From Clonostachys chloroleuca (taxonomy: Eukaryota > Ascomycota > Sordariomycetes > Hypocreales > Bionectriaceae), in the NCBI GenBank assembly GCA_037952775.1, contig JBANAY010000001.1:3472001-3536000 (forward strand): a stretch of DNA of 64,000 nt, in the 5' to 3' direction. Positions 1 through 11,754 of the stretch are shown piece by piece. Positions within the stretch are counted from its first letter, which is position 1; every line of letters begins with the position of its first letter. The translations under genes were made by a program, and so were the position numbers. Under the pieces are notes generated by a model. The model did no database searches and was not told where the DNA came from. It saw nothing but the letters and a program-made list of their open reading frames with translations.

Positions 1-1
1 C

Positions 2-331
2 GCCAAGTATGTCCTGTCTGGGTCCGACGACGGCAACGTCCGAATCTGGAGGGCGAATGCCTCGCAGCGAGAAGGCATCAAGTCCGCCCGCCACCGCCAG
101 GCCCTCGAGTACAACGAGGCCTTGACGGAGCGCTACGGGCACATGCCCGAGATCCGCCGCATCAAGAGGCATCGCCACATACCCCAGGTTGTGAAGAAGG
201 CTGCCGAGATCAAGGGTGAGGAGCTCAAGAGTATCAAGAGGCGTGAGGAGAACGAACGTCGGCATACCAAGAAGCAATTTGAGCGACGGAGAAACGAAAG
301 AGAAAAAATGGTTCTGGCAAGGGAAAAGTAG
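2..331 (+). CDS. SOF1: Sof1/DCAF13-type WD-repeat protein, 3' end only
   Basis: This is the last 109 codons of a gene cut by the left edge; the open frame starts at base 2 and ends at a TAG. The visible part begins in a WD40 blade (SGSDDGNVRIW) and passes into the basic C-terminal extension typical of Sof1. That extension includes ALTERYGHMPEIRRIKRHRH, HIPQVVKKAAEIKGEELKS and a lysine/arginine-rich tail ending VLAREK. Sof1 is a nucleolar WD-repeat component of the U3 small-subunit processome, needed for pre-18S rRNA processing. The combination of a final WD blade with this basic tail is specific to the family, so the call is firm despite the truncation. The gene runs toward the next gene, which lies on the opposite strand. 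Confidence 0.9.
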   Translation, partial: AKYVLSGSDDGNVRIWRANASQREGIKSARHRQALEYNEALTERYGHMPEIRRIKRHRHIPQVVKKAAEIKGEELKSIKRREENERRHTKKQFERRRNEREKMVLAREK

Positions 332-1099
332 AGACAAAAGACATGATTCAGGCTCGGGAGGGTATATGGCGTTTAAGATTGCTTGCATGGCATGGCGTTG
401 CACTTTCATTCTGGGAGACTTGGGCAGGACACTTTTTTAGCTGGATAAGATATATAATACTATACTATCCACTGTAATACCCACGATCTGGTTCGTTTGC
501 CGGCATCTTGACATATATATGTATGTATAATGAAATAGTGTGTCCATTGGAATTCAGAGAAACTACTTGATTATGGAAGTGTTGGAACGAGAGACCCGTA
601 ATATAGCGTGAGCAAAGAAGAATCTGTATAGCCTTGGAGCAGTCGACTGCCCTTCATGTCTAACACCCTGAAAGCCAGTACCGTTCCTTTAACATCATTC
701 CCCGTGCCCATCAGAATGTGGTTCCATTGAACAAAAAAAAACCGTTTCAAACCAGAAGGTGTGTCATAAGCATGAAATCTGTATATGAATCTTTACCGAG
801 AGACAAACAATTGTAACGCCTTAGTCATGTGTACTTGTTCCTTTGTTTTCCCTTGGTATCGATCCGTTATCCCCAACGCCGGTGCAAAGGTCCCAAGAAA
901 TAACAAGAAAAGAAAAAGTAAGAAGAAAAATAGCCTTGTGGAGTAGGAGACAAGGAGAACAGAGAAGAAGAGCTTGTAGATGTGGTCGAAGAGTTCGAAA
1001 AAGAAGTTGTAAGTGTCACCAATCCCCATTAATAATACAAGATGTTGAAGAAATAGAGAAAAGAGGAGCGCGCTTGTGTAATTGGACATGCAGGTCTCG
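332..1099. other. Convergent intergenic region, SOF1 / PFK2
   Basis: The 768 bases between two converging stop codons are AT-rich and hold short A and T runs, as expected of paired 3' UTRs. The small open frames here have no recognisable motif. I see no RNA gene or repeat. Confidence 0.6.
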
Positions 1100-3636
1100 T
1101 TACACGCTGCCACGGGCAGCCTTCTGCGGCTTATAGTTTGGTAGCTCATCGAACCAGCTCTCAGTTTCATTGTATCGATAGGCGTGAAATTCGATACCAT
1201 AAGGCTTTGGCTCAATTGCGTAGAGCATACCAAGCGGGACATCCATGTCGGTGATATCTTCGTGAGTGAGGTCCATAAAATATGCCATTAGGACACGGCA
1301 GACAGAGCGATGTCCAATGATGAGAACGTGGTCAGTGATGCGTTCAATTTCCCGGACCATGTCACGAAGTCGGCTAATAACCTGCAGATACCCCTCTCCT
1401 CCAACACCAGGATAAATGTAGTTGAGCTTGTCGCTGGCTCGCTTCTTGAATTCTTCTGGATGGTTCCTGGCAATTTCCGCGTACGTCATCCCCTCGAACT
1501 GGCCAGTGTTAAGCTCGTTGAGCATTTCCCAATTCTTGACGTCATAGTCTTCATCGGCGTCGAAGTACTCCGCGGTCTCGACACTTCGTCTGAGCATAGA
1601 GGTCCAGACACAGAAATTCTTCTCGTCCAATTCTCGATTAGACTCGGGGTAAGGGGGAGTGTTAGATCCTGGAAGCGGAGGGAAGGATGCCTGAGCAATC
1701 TTGCTCTTTTGTTCCATGAGCCATTGCCTACGCTTATGGGTAATAAACCTGTGTAGGGCAAATCCATAGAAATGGCCCCGCTCTGTCATTGGGGCATCTC
1801 CTCCGAGCTTGCCTAGCTCATTGTCAATGCTCTGGCCATGTCTTGTAATCCAAATCTGTCTGGGAGACAAGTTAAAGGTTGACAGGTAAGAAGCAATGCC
1901 GTCACTTAAAAAGCCTGTCAGTCTGTGTTGAACTAGCTTTCTCCCGACGTCGATCATCTAGAGCGATTGTTAGCCCTCATTTCTAGCCATTGAATAATAC
2001 TGGATCTCACCTGGATATACTGGAGGTTGTTCTTTTCCTCCCATTCGCCCAGAGGTTCATATGCGCTGGCGTATGCCTCAACTCGGGCCTTGAAATCCAG
2101 CAAGGATTGGTGGGGGTCCTTGTCTCGGTAATCCGGACCAGAGAGCTTCAGACGCATGTTGGCTTCGAGAAGATCAGGGTCATGGCATACGCTCTCGACA
2201 AATAGAATGCCAAGCTTTGGCTCCCTGTCCTTGATGCGCTCGACCACATGTTGGCGGCGGGCGATTGTACTGTTGGTAGCATCCAGAATTCCAACTGCGC
2301 CACCCTCCACAAGGAGATAATCGAGAAGCTCATCCAGCGTGGCCATTGCTACTTGTTCACGCATGGCCGCGGCTTTTTCGTTCTTCGGATCAAAGAATTT
2401 CGCCGACTGGTCAACGTCACCACCATCACCCTCTTTCTCAGCAGTGGGGCTAGTGACAATTTCCTCATCCCTCCCCCGGTTCAAGTCAAATGCAGGTGGT
2501 TCGAGAAGATTATGTCTGGAAGAAATCCCATTGGGGTGTGGCAGACCATTGAGCAAGATAGCAGCAGCTTCCACCGGAGGATCGAGACGGGCAGGCTCAG
2601 GTGCAAGCCTGGGGTGGACGGACGCCTGGGTCCCCGTGGCTATTCTTCGGCGGTTGCCTACATTGAAAATTCGCGACTCGTGCTGCTGCCATGACAAGTA
2701 GCGCTGAAGCTTCTTTGTGATATATGATTTACCCCTGGCTGGCAGACCAACCATGACAATGACAAGCTTGGCAGCCACATCGCGCTGTGGAATTCGTCCA
2801 TCAGGTGAGACTTTGGATCTCGTCATGCCAGGGATGTTCAGTGTTGTCGCATGAGGTCGCACGCGGGGACTCTGTGTCCCTGAGTTTTGTCGCAAAGGTG
2901 GACTAATTTGTCGAAGTTACTTCGTTAGTGTTGACTCATGCAAAGACAATGGAGGCAAAAAAAGAAAGGTTAAAAAAAGGAGGGAAGGGATAGCAATTAA
3001 ACACTGAGTGCCAGGGAGGAAGCAGAAAGGAAAAGGGGCCAAGCTGGATTGCAATCTTAGCCATCTGTGCATATTCGAGGGGGCTTACATGCGAGGCGAG
3101 TTGGTCGCTGTTGAGCTGACGCTCCGCGGATTTGAGGGCGTATCTGTGAAGTCATTCAGGGCGCGCAGTGCCGTTGCCATTGCGGAGGTAGGGTGCTGGA
3201 CGTGTGGAATATGTAGGCCATTGTGGCCGGAGGACGGCAAGACAGCAAGGTGCTGGTCATGGCCGTGGGCGGAGGACGACGATGTCGGGGATTGCTGTGG
3301 TGGATCTTGGCCAAGGAGACAGCTCATGACAAGTTTTGCGAGAACTGATTGCTTTGATTGCTTGCGACCCAGATCTGTGAGAAGAAGAGGTTGGTTAATA
3401 CCGACTCCCGAATTGAAGATTGGGAGAATCAGAGTGTGTAGAATGTTGTCGAGTGCTGTGTATATAGAGGAGGAGAATTCCAAAAAAGGATGGGCAGAAC
3501 GGTTGGGATGAGGCGAGATGGCAGCAGGCGCCTGAAAAGTGTAAAGGGTGTAGCGCAGGTACTGGGTACACAGCGCAGTGTAGTGGATGCACGTACCTTC
3601 TGGGGCAGTAACAGTGGTGGGAACAGCGGATGGCAT
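1100..3636 (-). CDS. PFK26: 6-phosphofructo-2-kinase / fructose-2,6-bisphosphatase
   Basis: Four exons on the minus strand, 3636-3597, 3374-3089, 2902-2011 and 1957-1100, join to 691 codons. The introns are 222, 186 and 53 nt. Every splice site is GT-AG, and the last join gives NNLQYIQ-MIDVGRK, matching the family. The kinase half has the P-loop GLPARGKS (about residues 161-168), FNVGNRRR, ILDATNST and VESVCHDPD. An insert of roughly 80 residues follows NRRR, making the enzyme longer than animal forms. The phosphatase half has ITRHGQS (His about 446) and IIGHRS (His about 622), so both histidines of the bisphosphatase site are present. In yeast Pfk26 the phosphatase site is degenerate, so this enzyme may be bifunctional. 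It would set fructose-2,6-bisphosphate, the cytosolic switch between glycolysis and gluconeogenesis. The first exon (MPSAVPTTVTAPE) is inferred; a start at the internal MATALRALNDF cannot be excluded. Confidence 0.92.
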
Positions 3637-6600
3637 TGCTCAGGGTGTAGGTCCGGTACCTAATGCACTATGTGATGCAAGCAATGACGACAGGTACCGC
3701 GGATCAATCCAGGGACCCCTCCACCTCCGTCACACGGAGCCCTTGCGGAAGTCAAAAACTAGCGGACGGACCCTTGGGCGTGGAGCCAAGACTTTGGGTC
3801 TTAAAATGCGAGTGCAGGGATGCGCCGCCGGGGTTGATGGGTTGGCGATGGGAATGGCCAGATGAGTCTGCGATTCGAGGGCGGTGTTAGCGCTAATGCA
3901 GCTGCCAGCGCCTTGTTTGTGCCAGCAGAGTCGAAACAGGGCACAGCACAGCTGGTTCCGGAGCCTGGGGGACGCACGCTGGTGGCGCTGTTTGCTTCTT
4001 TCGGAGGACCCTGCTCCTGTTGCGACGGGCCGCGGATGTATGTGTGATGCGTGTCGCTGGGGATGTATGCACTTTGGCGTAATGCCTGGCAGTAGTGAGG
4101 GACGGGCACCTCGATCCGCAGATGGGCAGCCCCTGTGGGCACAGGAGCGTCGAATCCTGAGCTGGAGCTGTTTGGTGTGTGTGCGTGCGCGTGCGCATGT
4201 GTTGCGGACCGTGTGCCGTCAGTCGCAGAGGAATCGCTCCCAACAAAGAAGCGTGGGTGCTAGAGGGAGTCGCCTTGCCCGAGCTGTGTGTCGCACTATG
4301 GTTCGCTGCGCTGCGATGCGATGCCCTTCCTTTCTTCGTGTTGCTTTGATTCGGATGCGTCCGCAGTCCAAAAGGTTATTTTTCCAATAACTGCTCTGCG
4401 ACAAGAGGAATTATTTAGATCGGAGGCCAATGAATGTGGGATGGGGCCCTTTTTCTGGTGGAGTGCTAAGAACTCGCTCGGCTCTACCACCACCGACGTG
4501 CAGTAGCAAGATTGTACTCTAAATGGTAGGTGGAATATTAGCGTCTTGTCTGCGAGTCAATATCACAGGCCGACGAGAACTTTCATCGACCAGCGAGAGT
4601 ATATTCAACAGAGAGAAACGCTGAATGTAGTAACCAAATAATGACGGTGTGAGAATTACTGAACAGAGAATATTGCAGGAAGTATTATGGGGAGAAGGTA
4701 TCAACAATGCGAGGAGGCTCTTGGAGGGAGGGGGAGGCCTTTCAATCAGACTACAACAATAATAGCCATTATAGCACACGCCCACCAAGAATGGGCTTAC
4801 CTGGGCCAAATTGTTATAAGGTGAGTCGCAGGCGTGCAGCCCCTTGTAAGCATTCCTATACGAGTAAGATGAGCATCAGTGGTGCCATGACAGCCTCAGG
4901 GGCCTCACCGCGCAGTGAAAGGTAGGGACCTACCTGCCTGGCGCAATTTCTTTTGCCTGCACGGAGTATCTTTGCATTGGAGGAGAATCCTGTTCTGTTT
5001 GGCCAACGAGCCAGAAGAATAATCATTATTCATTGCACTGTTTAAACCCAAATACACATTATCAGCCTGTGCTGCCGCTACTCTGGTTTCGTCCTAGTGT
5101 GGTGACTGTCACCCCGTCCATCTGCAAGATGCGACCGGCGCATGCAGGTTGATCCAGCCGACCTACAGCAGGAATCCTTTGGTCTGACCCTGTCTAGATA
5201 TAGATGCAGACACATGCCTATAACGACCTCTCGATCCCACACCCTCAGTGAGTGCTGTGGTGACAGGTAACAAGATGATAAGAGAACTGGGTGGTCGAAT
5301 GGTCTCATGATGGGATCGTGGGATGCCAACCTCTTCAGCCAGCCGGATTTCGCCATCGTCCACGCTCTCTCTGCCTACGGACAATGGTGCAGCGCGAAGT
5401 GACCAGCCATCGCGCTTAGAAAGGCAAAAAACCGAAGCCGATCTGGGCTGCCTACTGTGGCATGCCAGACTAATGGAGGGGAAAGGAGGTCAGCCCCCAT
5501 CCTTGAGACCCGCGCTACAACCTTGGCTCGCTTAGATTAGACTTTCACCTACGCAGATGAGACCAAATAGTTACCAATATCATTGACAGTCTGGCGTCGC
5601 AACTGCTTCTTCGGAGCTTCCCACTTACCATTTCCCCTCTTTGGAGACGTTGAGTTTGGGGGTACGCGGTACGGAGCTGGACACAAAGAGACCTGGCCCC
5701 TCAATTAAAGTATAATATTTATTATCAACGCTTTTAAAACGCTCATCAGAGGCTGTCTGGGCTTTTTAGGTGGGACTTCTGTGATCTCCAGTATTCGTCC
5801 GCCGTTTACACCGAGACAGAAAAAAAACACAAATCCTCCGATATCGCGCTTTCTGATATTTAGGTGGGCGTGCCGAATCAAGCGCCAGCTCCGCCCATGC
5901 CACATGAGCCGACACCACAACTCACCCCATGGCTCAGTGTCAGACTGTCAGTGATGCCTGCTGCTGTTGCTGGCAACCAACTTGGCGGATAAGTCGGTCA
6001 CCCTGGATTAGCTGACACCGCAGTATGGCCGCAGATACGCCAGACTCGTGCTGTAGTGGCTAGCGGTCTGATGCCAAAAATGCCTGGGCCAGTCTACGTC
6101 ATCAACTCTGCTGTCTCACCATTCAACGTAGCATGCTCTGACGCCTTAAGGATGCGCTGCTCTACTGGTCGAGTCATGGGCACATGTGGCTTCGGATTGG
6201 CACACCATAGGTCCTACTCCTGTCGAGTGGCCAGCCAGCTTGGTCCCAGCAGTCGTCAACCCCAAGCAATCCTCGTATGACGGCTCCAGTCTCAGGCCAA
6301 TTCAAAACGAGACCAACAGCATCCTGTCTGTTTTTAATTCATATTGATGACTCACCCAGTGAGGCTCCTCACGCCTCACATGGCCTGACGTCGAGGCGCT
6401 TGGACGGGGCACAGGCCCAAGGGGCTTGGCATTGAGCCAGGCCTCACGCAGGGTAGGCCTGCGCCCCTGATCCGTCAATTCGCATCCAAACCGACCCGGG
6501 AATCAGGATATGTCCGCCCTATTGCTTCAATCTCTGTGCTATGTAAGGGTAGTTTAATATGGGGACCATGATTGGGTGACATAGCCATGCATATGTTCAG

Positions 6601-9393
6601 ATACCTAGCAATGCTGTACCTGCTGGGAGGCGGTGCGGTAGTCGCCTCGCGCCGTCCACGAGCCTGCAAACTGCCATCCAGTGGCTCTTCGTAAAGCAAG
6701 CTGTACAATTACGATACACATGCCCAAGTGTCACCCGGCTTCGTCTTGGCTTGGGGCAAAAAAAAAAAAAAAAAAAAAAAAAGAGACAACAGGTGATATA
6801 TGTCTCCTTATTTGCTTGCGTGAGAAGACAATCGCGGGCAAGCCAATATCCGTACGCAGTCAGCTATTATTAATTCAAAGTATTCTGACTGAAAATAACC
6901 TAAAGAATAAGCTCTAGAATGTTCCCTGGGCTAGGTATAAAAGACCCGTGCGCTGGCGTCTCTAAGGGAAAAATTTATAAACAATTACTTTTTGCCAATT
7001 AATCAAATACTCAGAGTCATAGAAGTTGTACCGATGTTTCAACATAACCAGCTAATGTGCATGTGCATGTTTCATCCGGGAGTCTCTCAATGCCACACAT
7101 CCTATCGAACGACGGCTCGTTACACACTCCTGATTGTTGCGTGACTTACACAGCTTGACTTTTCTTTTCTCTCCCCATGCATGAGTAGTTAAAGCAAGAA
7201 CACCGAAACATATACTCTCAGCGTGCCCCTCTCAGGACAAGTATATGTAGAAACCCCATTTCTGATTTGTAGTCTAGCATAAATTTTCTCTCAATGTATC
7301 CCGAACAAGCCTGTGAGTTATGGTAAAGAAGTTCCAACGATGCGATATTAAAAACCACTAGCCTTGAGCCACTATATGATATTTCCAGACAGTAATGAAT
7401 TGGAAACACTGGTATATGGTATGATTTAAAAATCTTTGTGTTAAGTTACTATTGTGTACCACGTTTCAAAGTTGTGACATTTTGCAAAAAAGGAGAATGT
7501 TCCCTCTCTCAAGCAATTGAAACCACCTGTAGATCATCATACTATGGAATTGGGTTAATCAGCGTCCGAAAAAGCACACGCCAATTCATCTTACTACGCG
7601 TGCATATAGCGATTAACGATGTTTCACCGAGTGCATCGCTAGATATTCACCTCGTAGATAGCACGAAACAATATCTGCAGACAATATATATGAGCAAAAT
7701 ATACTTAAGGAAGTCAGATGAGAACGGCAGTGTGTCGTCTGGGCAATGTCACGACCTGGGGTCAAAAAGCAGCGGCCCAGCAATAGGGTATCAAATGCTT
7801 GCAAAATGCTTTCAGTTTGTATTCATACCAGTAATTTCCTATTGCATTTTGATTCTTTAATATCGAATGGAACTGCAGGGTACTATCGTGAATCAGATTC
7901 CCCATATTGAAGGGTGTTTTACGTCCCTGTCGGCGTTTGAAACAGAGGCGTGACGGAAGTATTAGCAGCTTGGTCCTTGATGTGGCCTACAAGCCTAATT
8001 CAGTTAAACTTCAGGGCCAATAGGTATAACCCTCATACTTATAAGCAACATTCCATTCGATTTCAATCGCGCGAGGATGAAGGGGACATAAAGGGACAAG
8101 CATTTCGTCGATGGTCGGTTACTTGTGGCGCAACTTGACGCCACAATCCGCCAGCAAAAGTGGAGTGGATATCGACCTCTGTGGGGTGTAGCTTCTAAAT
8201 TTGTTGTTGTAAGAACCACCCAATCCATCACCAGCTTCTCAGCATGCAAATCTGGGAGCACGTTTGAGAAAACCCTCCCGAGTTATGTGCGATTATAGCC
8301 GGGTATAACCAATATGAACTCGATCGCTACATAATCGAATTCTTCTCTCAAGCAGTCTCTTGCAACATCTACGTTCTTTCAAGCTCACAAGCAAAATTAT
8401 TCATTGTCTCCTCGACGATAAATCAGACTGTCACTCTAAAAACGCACTAGACGTGCAAAGAAGGAAATTGCACTTGGATCGCCCTGTCCAAATCTTTCGC
8501 CACGGGCCCGTCCTCTAGAACTTGCATCAACCACACAAGCCAGTTTTCTGCTCGAATTTCAGTTGGCCCAGCGCCGACATGAGCAAAGTTTGAAACAGCG
8601 ATTCGCGAACTTTCCACGACAAAGAATTCTAACCGCCCTCTCACTTTCTTTAAATAAAAGCTCAAATTATCGGAAAAAGGTTATCCATTACAGTGGACCA
8701 GGATTGCTCCTGTCAGAGGTGAGTGGCCAGTACATCTCCTAACAGTTACGAGGCTCGCCATTTCTCTACTAATCCCGCCCTCTCCAATCGTTCCTTCCTT
8801 CAATCTTCTCCCGTCTTGCACCTTATCACGTACCTTTTCATCCTACCAATCTCCCAACCGCCTGGTGCCTAAAAATCACCAGATCGTTCTTCTGACTTCT
8901 CATAGCACCTGGTCCAGTCGGCCATTGTTGCTCCATGTTTTCCCCCTCCTGCTCGATCGTGACTTCCCCTGCAACACTTAGTGAGGTACCTGTCAAGAAA
9001 CCTCAGGCGGTATCGCGATTCCTGTTCCCTGCGGCTCCCGGGCCGAAAAAATTGGACTTGGCCAAAGCAGTAGTTCCTTCCATCTTTCTGGCACATCCAT
9101 CCTAACTTTTATTATCTGGAAAAGGAAGAATCCCGAACTCCAACCTGACAAGGCGCGTCCTAGTCTTTTGGAGTCTGACTTTGCGGCTCTACCGCAATTA
9201 CTTGGCAAACCAATTAGGGCAAAGAAAAAAATACAAATCAGCATATTACACTGCAATATCTCATTCCACAGTTCTGGGATCGTCTCAGGAAGGACGGCGG
9301 CGTCTTGAGCAGCTTTACGTTAGGCATCCAACCGCTCAGCCCGCCCCGTTCCCGATTGCCCTGCCCTGCCAAATAACGGACTACAACTCAAAC
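3637..9393. other. 5.8 kb divergent intergenic region, PFK2 / TAD3
   Basis: No gene could be supported across this stretch, which separates two divergently transcribed genes. It contains a 25-base A run at 6758-6782 and a visibly AT-richer part at about 6900-8450. A pyrimidine-rich tract at about 8755-8860 may belong to the TAD3 promoter. The longest open frames (168 codons at 3884, 140 codons at 7438) lack domains or coding-like composition. No tRNA cloverleaf was recognised. Confidence 0.55.
6758..6782. repeat. 25-base A homopolymer
   Basis: An uninterrupted run of A in the PFK2/TAD3 intergenic region. Together with the runs at 20585-20612 and 49757-49774 it shows that long A runs are tolerated outside genes here. 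Confidence 0.95.
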
Positions 9394-10794
9394 ATGGCAG
9401 AATCCGAGGCCAAAGCTGAGGTCAAGACCGAGCTCAGCACTGAGACCAACGATGTGAAAGCCGTCGACAGCCCTGATGTAGGGTCGCAGAGTCATGTGGT
9501 CGAAGCACCTCCCGAACCCCCAAAAGATCCTCGATTGAGGCGACGCGTGCTGCCAAACCCAATCGTCGACGATTTGACCCAAGCAAACTTCAAGCGCGGT
9601 GTTCTGATCCCACTCAAAACAACACAAGAAGTCCGCCAGGACCACACAATTGTTCAGGCAACAATTACGAGGGCGCCAACAAAGTCCGCTAATGACGTGC
9701 TTACGTATGTTTCTCGAGTATCTCTGTTCAAAGGTTGATGGCTGACATTTTTTACTTCCAGGGCGCTACGGAATCTACACGGCGAGAGTAATGCTAACAA
9801 CCTTACTCATCTCCGTAGATGTGCGAAGCCCACAGACCTCCCAGCTCATCTGAAAACTCAGTTCATGAACGATACACCAGTTGGTAGGCAGATCCACACT
9901 GCCAAATCTAATTGGATTTACATTGTCATCGGCGAAGTCAAAGAATTCACCAGGGAAGAACTTGTCGAAGCTTTGTCGCCCATCGAGGGCATGGAATCGG
10001 AGCTGTTTTTTGCTACCATCCCTATCCCACTGCTCGCCCCAACATCACAAGTCCAGGCGGCTATGTGGAGTACGCAATTCTGGCCTACGGTGTATAGGAA
10101 GAATAATCCTCTTGGGCCACATCCTAGTGTTGTAGCACGTGGAAGCGAGGAAATTATGGACTCGGCATCTGTCTGGATGGCTCTGGCCTACCGCGTCGCT
10201 CAGCAAGGGAAAGATACCGGTATTGGAGAGGCTATTGGGGCTGTCATCGTCCAAAGAGATGATGATGGAGCACGGCTTGTAGGTCTTGCTGCAGACGCTC
10301 GCTGGCATCAAGAGCCCGGAGGCTTTGAGGGGTTGACCCTTCCATTGACGCATGCCGTCCTTCGTGCCATCAGCATGGTCGCACAGAAACTTGTCCGACA
10401 TGAAAGAAGAGCCACAGGGATGGTGTTTGAGAGTCCAAATCTAGAATATGATGCGTTCCAGGACCAACCCCTTACCGACCTCGAGAAGCAGTGCTTCAAA
10501 CAAGAGCACCCAAACAAGGACGGCTATCTTTGCCATGCACTGGAACTATACGTCACACATGAGCCATGTGTGGAGTGTTCAATGGCACTGCTTCACTCGC
10601 GCATGGGAAAGGTTGTTTATGCCAAGCATATGCCTCGCACTGGAGGCTTGAGCTCAGATGATCGTCCAGACGGAGGCGGACGAGGGTTGGGACTATTCTG
10701 GAGGCGAGAGCTTAACTGGAGCTTACAAGCTTGGGAGTGGGAATGCGATAGCCTTCCTCGCCTGCCTCTACTCACACCAACTACTCATGTGTAG
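9394..10794 (+). CDS. TAD3: tRNA-specific adenosine deaminase, non-catalytic subunit Tad3
   Basis: Exons 9394-9704 and 9762-10794, separated by a 57-nt GT-AG intron, join to 447 codons. The first exon is an acidic N-terminal region with KDPRLRRRVLPNP. The C-terminal half is a cytidine/deoxycytidylate-deaminase fold with LTHAVLRAI (His about 301) and THEPCVECSMALLHSR (Cys about 373 and 376), followed by MPRTGGLSS and LFWRRELNWS. In active deaminases the first motif reads HAE. Here the catalytic glutamate is valine (HAV), the hallmark of the Tad3/ADAT3 subunit. Tad3 pairs with catalytic Tad2 to convert adenosine 34 to inosine in the anticodon wobble position. The zinc ligands His/Cys/Cys are kept. 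The start is the first ATG of the exon and is preceded by a leader with no competing in-frame ATG close by. Confidence 0.94.
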
Positions 10795-11754
10795 GATTAC
10801 TGCCTCTGAGGCCCTAATGAGTCTCTTTCACCTCTCGAACGAATACGGAGTATGTGGTATCTGTTACAGAGAGATTCCAATCCATTTGGAACAACGATCG
10901 AGATAATCGTACCCATTCGGTTGTTAGAATCCATCGTGGAAGCCTTTCGGAGCAAGTTACAGCATTGTATCTCTTTGGGCTCTTTATTTTTGTTGGTTGC
11001 GGTTTTTGGTAAAGGGTCTCGGGCATCTATGAGGCCAAAGGCATCTTATCGAACTTGCTGTGCCAGAATCAAGATGTGTAATAGCGCGGAGGGGTCAGCT
11101 GAACTGACAAGTAGGCAACGGCGCAAGATTCTGGCACATAGTGAAATACCAGATCAGAATTGGGGATTTGGCTCAAAAGGTTTGCAGACTATAAGAAATA
11201 AAACAGAAAGACTAGTCTCTTATGCATAATGCAAACGTGAATAACAGTGAATTGCCAGTCATTCTTTTGCACAAGCAGCATAGGTTACACACACGGATTT
11301 ATTTTTATTTCATTGAAAGGGGGTGTGCTGATGGGTTGTGTGAATTCTCCCTTCCCGGTTTTTCCTAGCTGGCGCCCCGCTTGGAGGCACCTGGGCTTAG
11401 CTACCTACTATTATAACATCCATGCTTCTTCAAACAACAATCACCTCCCACATCAACCCGTTCAGCAAAGGCTGACTACCTCGTCCTCCCGCCTGCTATT
11501 CGCCATACGATATGTCTCGACTTTGACTTCGGTATCACTGCGTTACTCATTGGGCAGCTTGTTGGAAGTGCCATCGTCATGCTCGCCAACAATACATTCT
11601 GAAGAACTGCCACGCCTTGTTGTTGTCGCAATCTCGGACAAAAACTACCCGCGCTGCGCCAAACGAGGCGCGTAGTTATGTATCTGACACATCCGCTGCA
11701 AGCCTTTTCAACCTTTTCCGATTCCTCCTCGACTACAGCTCCGAGACCCTAAAC
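10795..11754. other. Intergenic region, TAD3 / RNase H1
   Basis: About 960 bases between two genes on the same strand. The second half is pyrimidine-rich (11,430-11,560), consistent with a promoter or 5' leader of the RNase H1 gene. The 125- and 142-codon open frames in this stretch show no family features. Confidence 0.5.

Noticed and set aside
3884..4390. 168-codon open frame on the plus strand
   Set aside because: It is rich in Cys, Arg and Trp with no recognisable segment and lies among overlapping frames of similar length on the other strand.
7438..7860. 140-codon open frame in the AT-rich part of the PFK2/TAD3 gap
   Set aside because: AT-rich composition, no motif and no splice partners.
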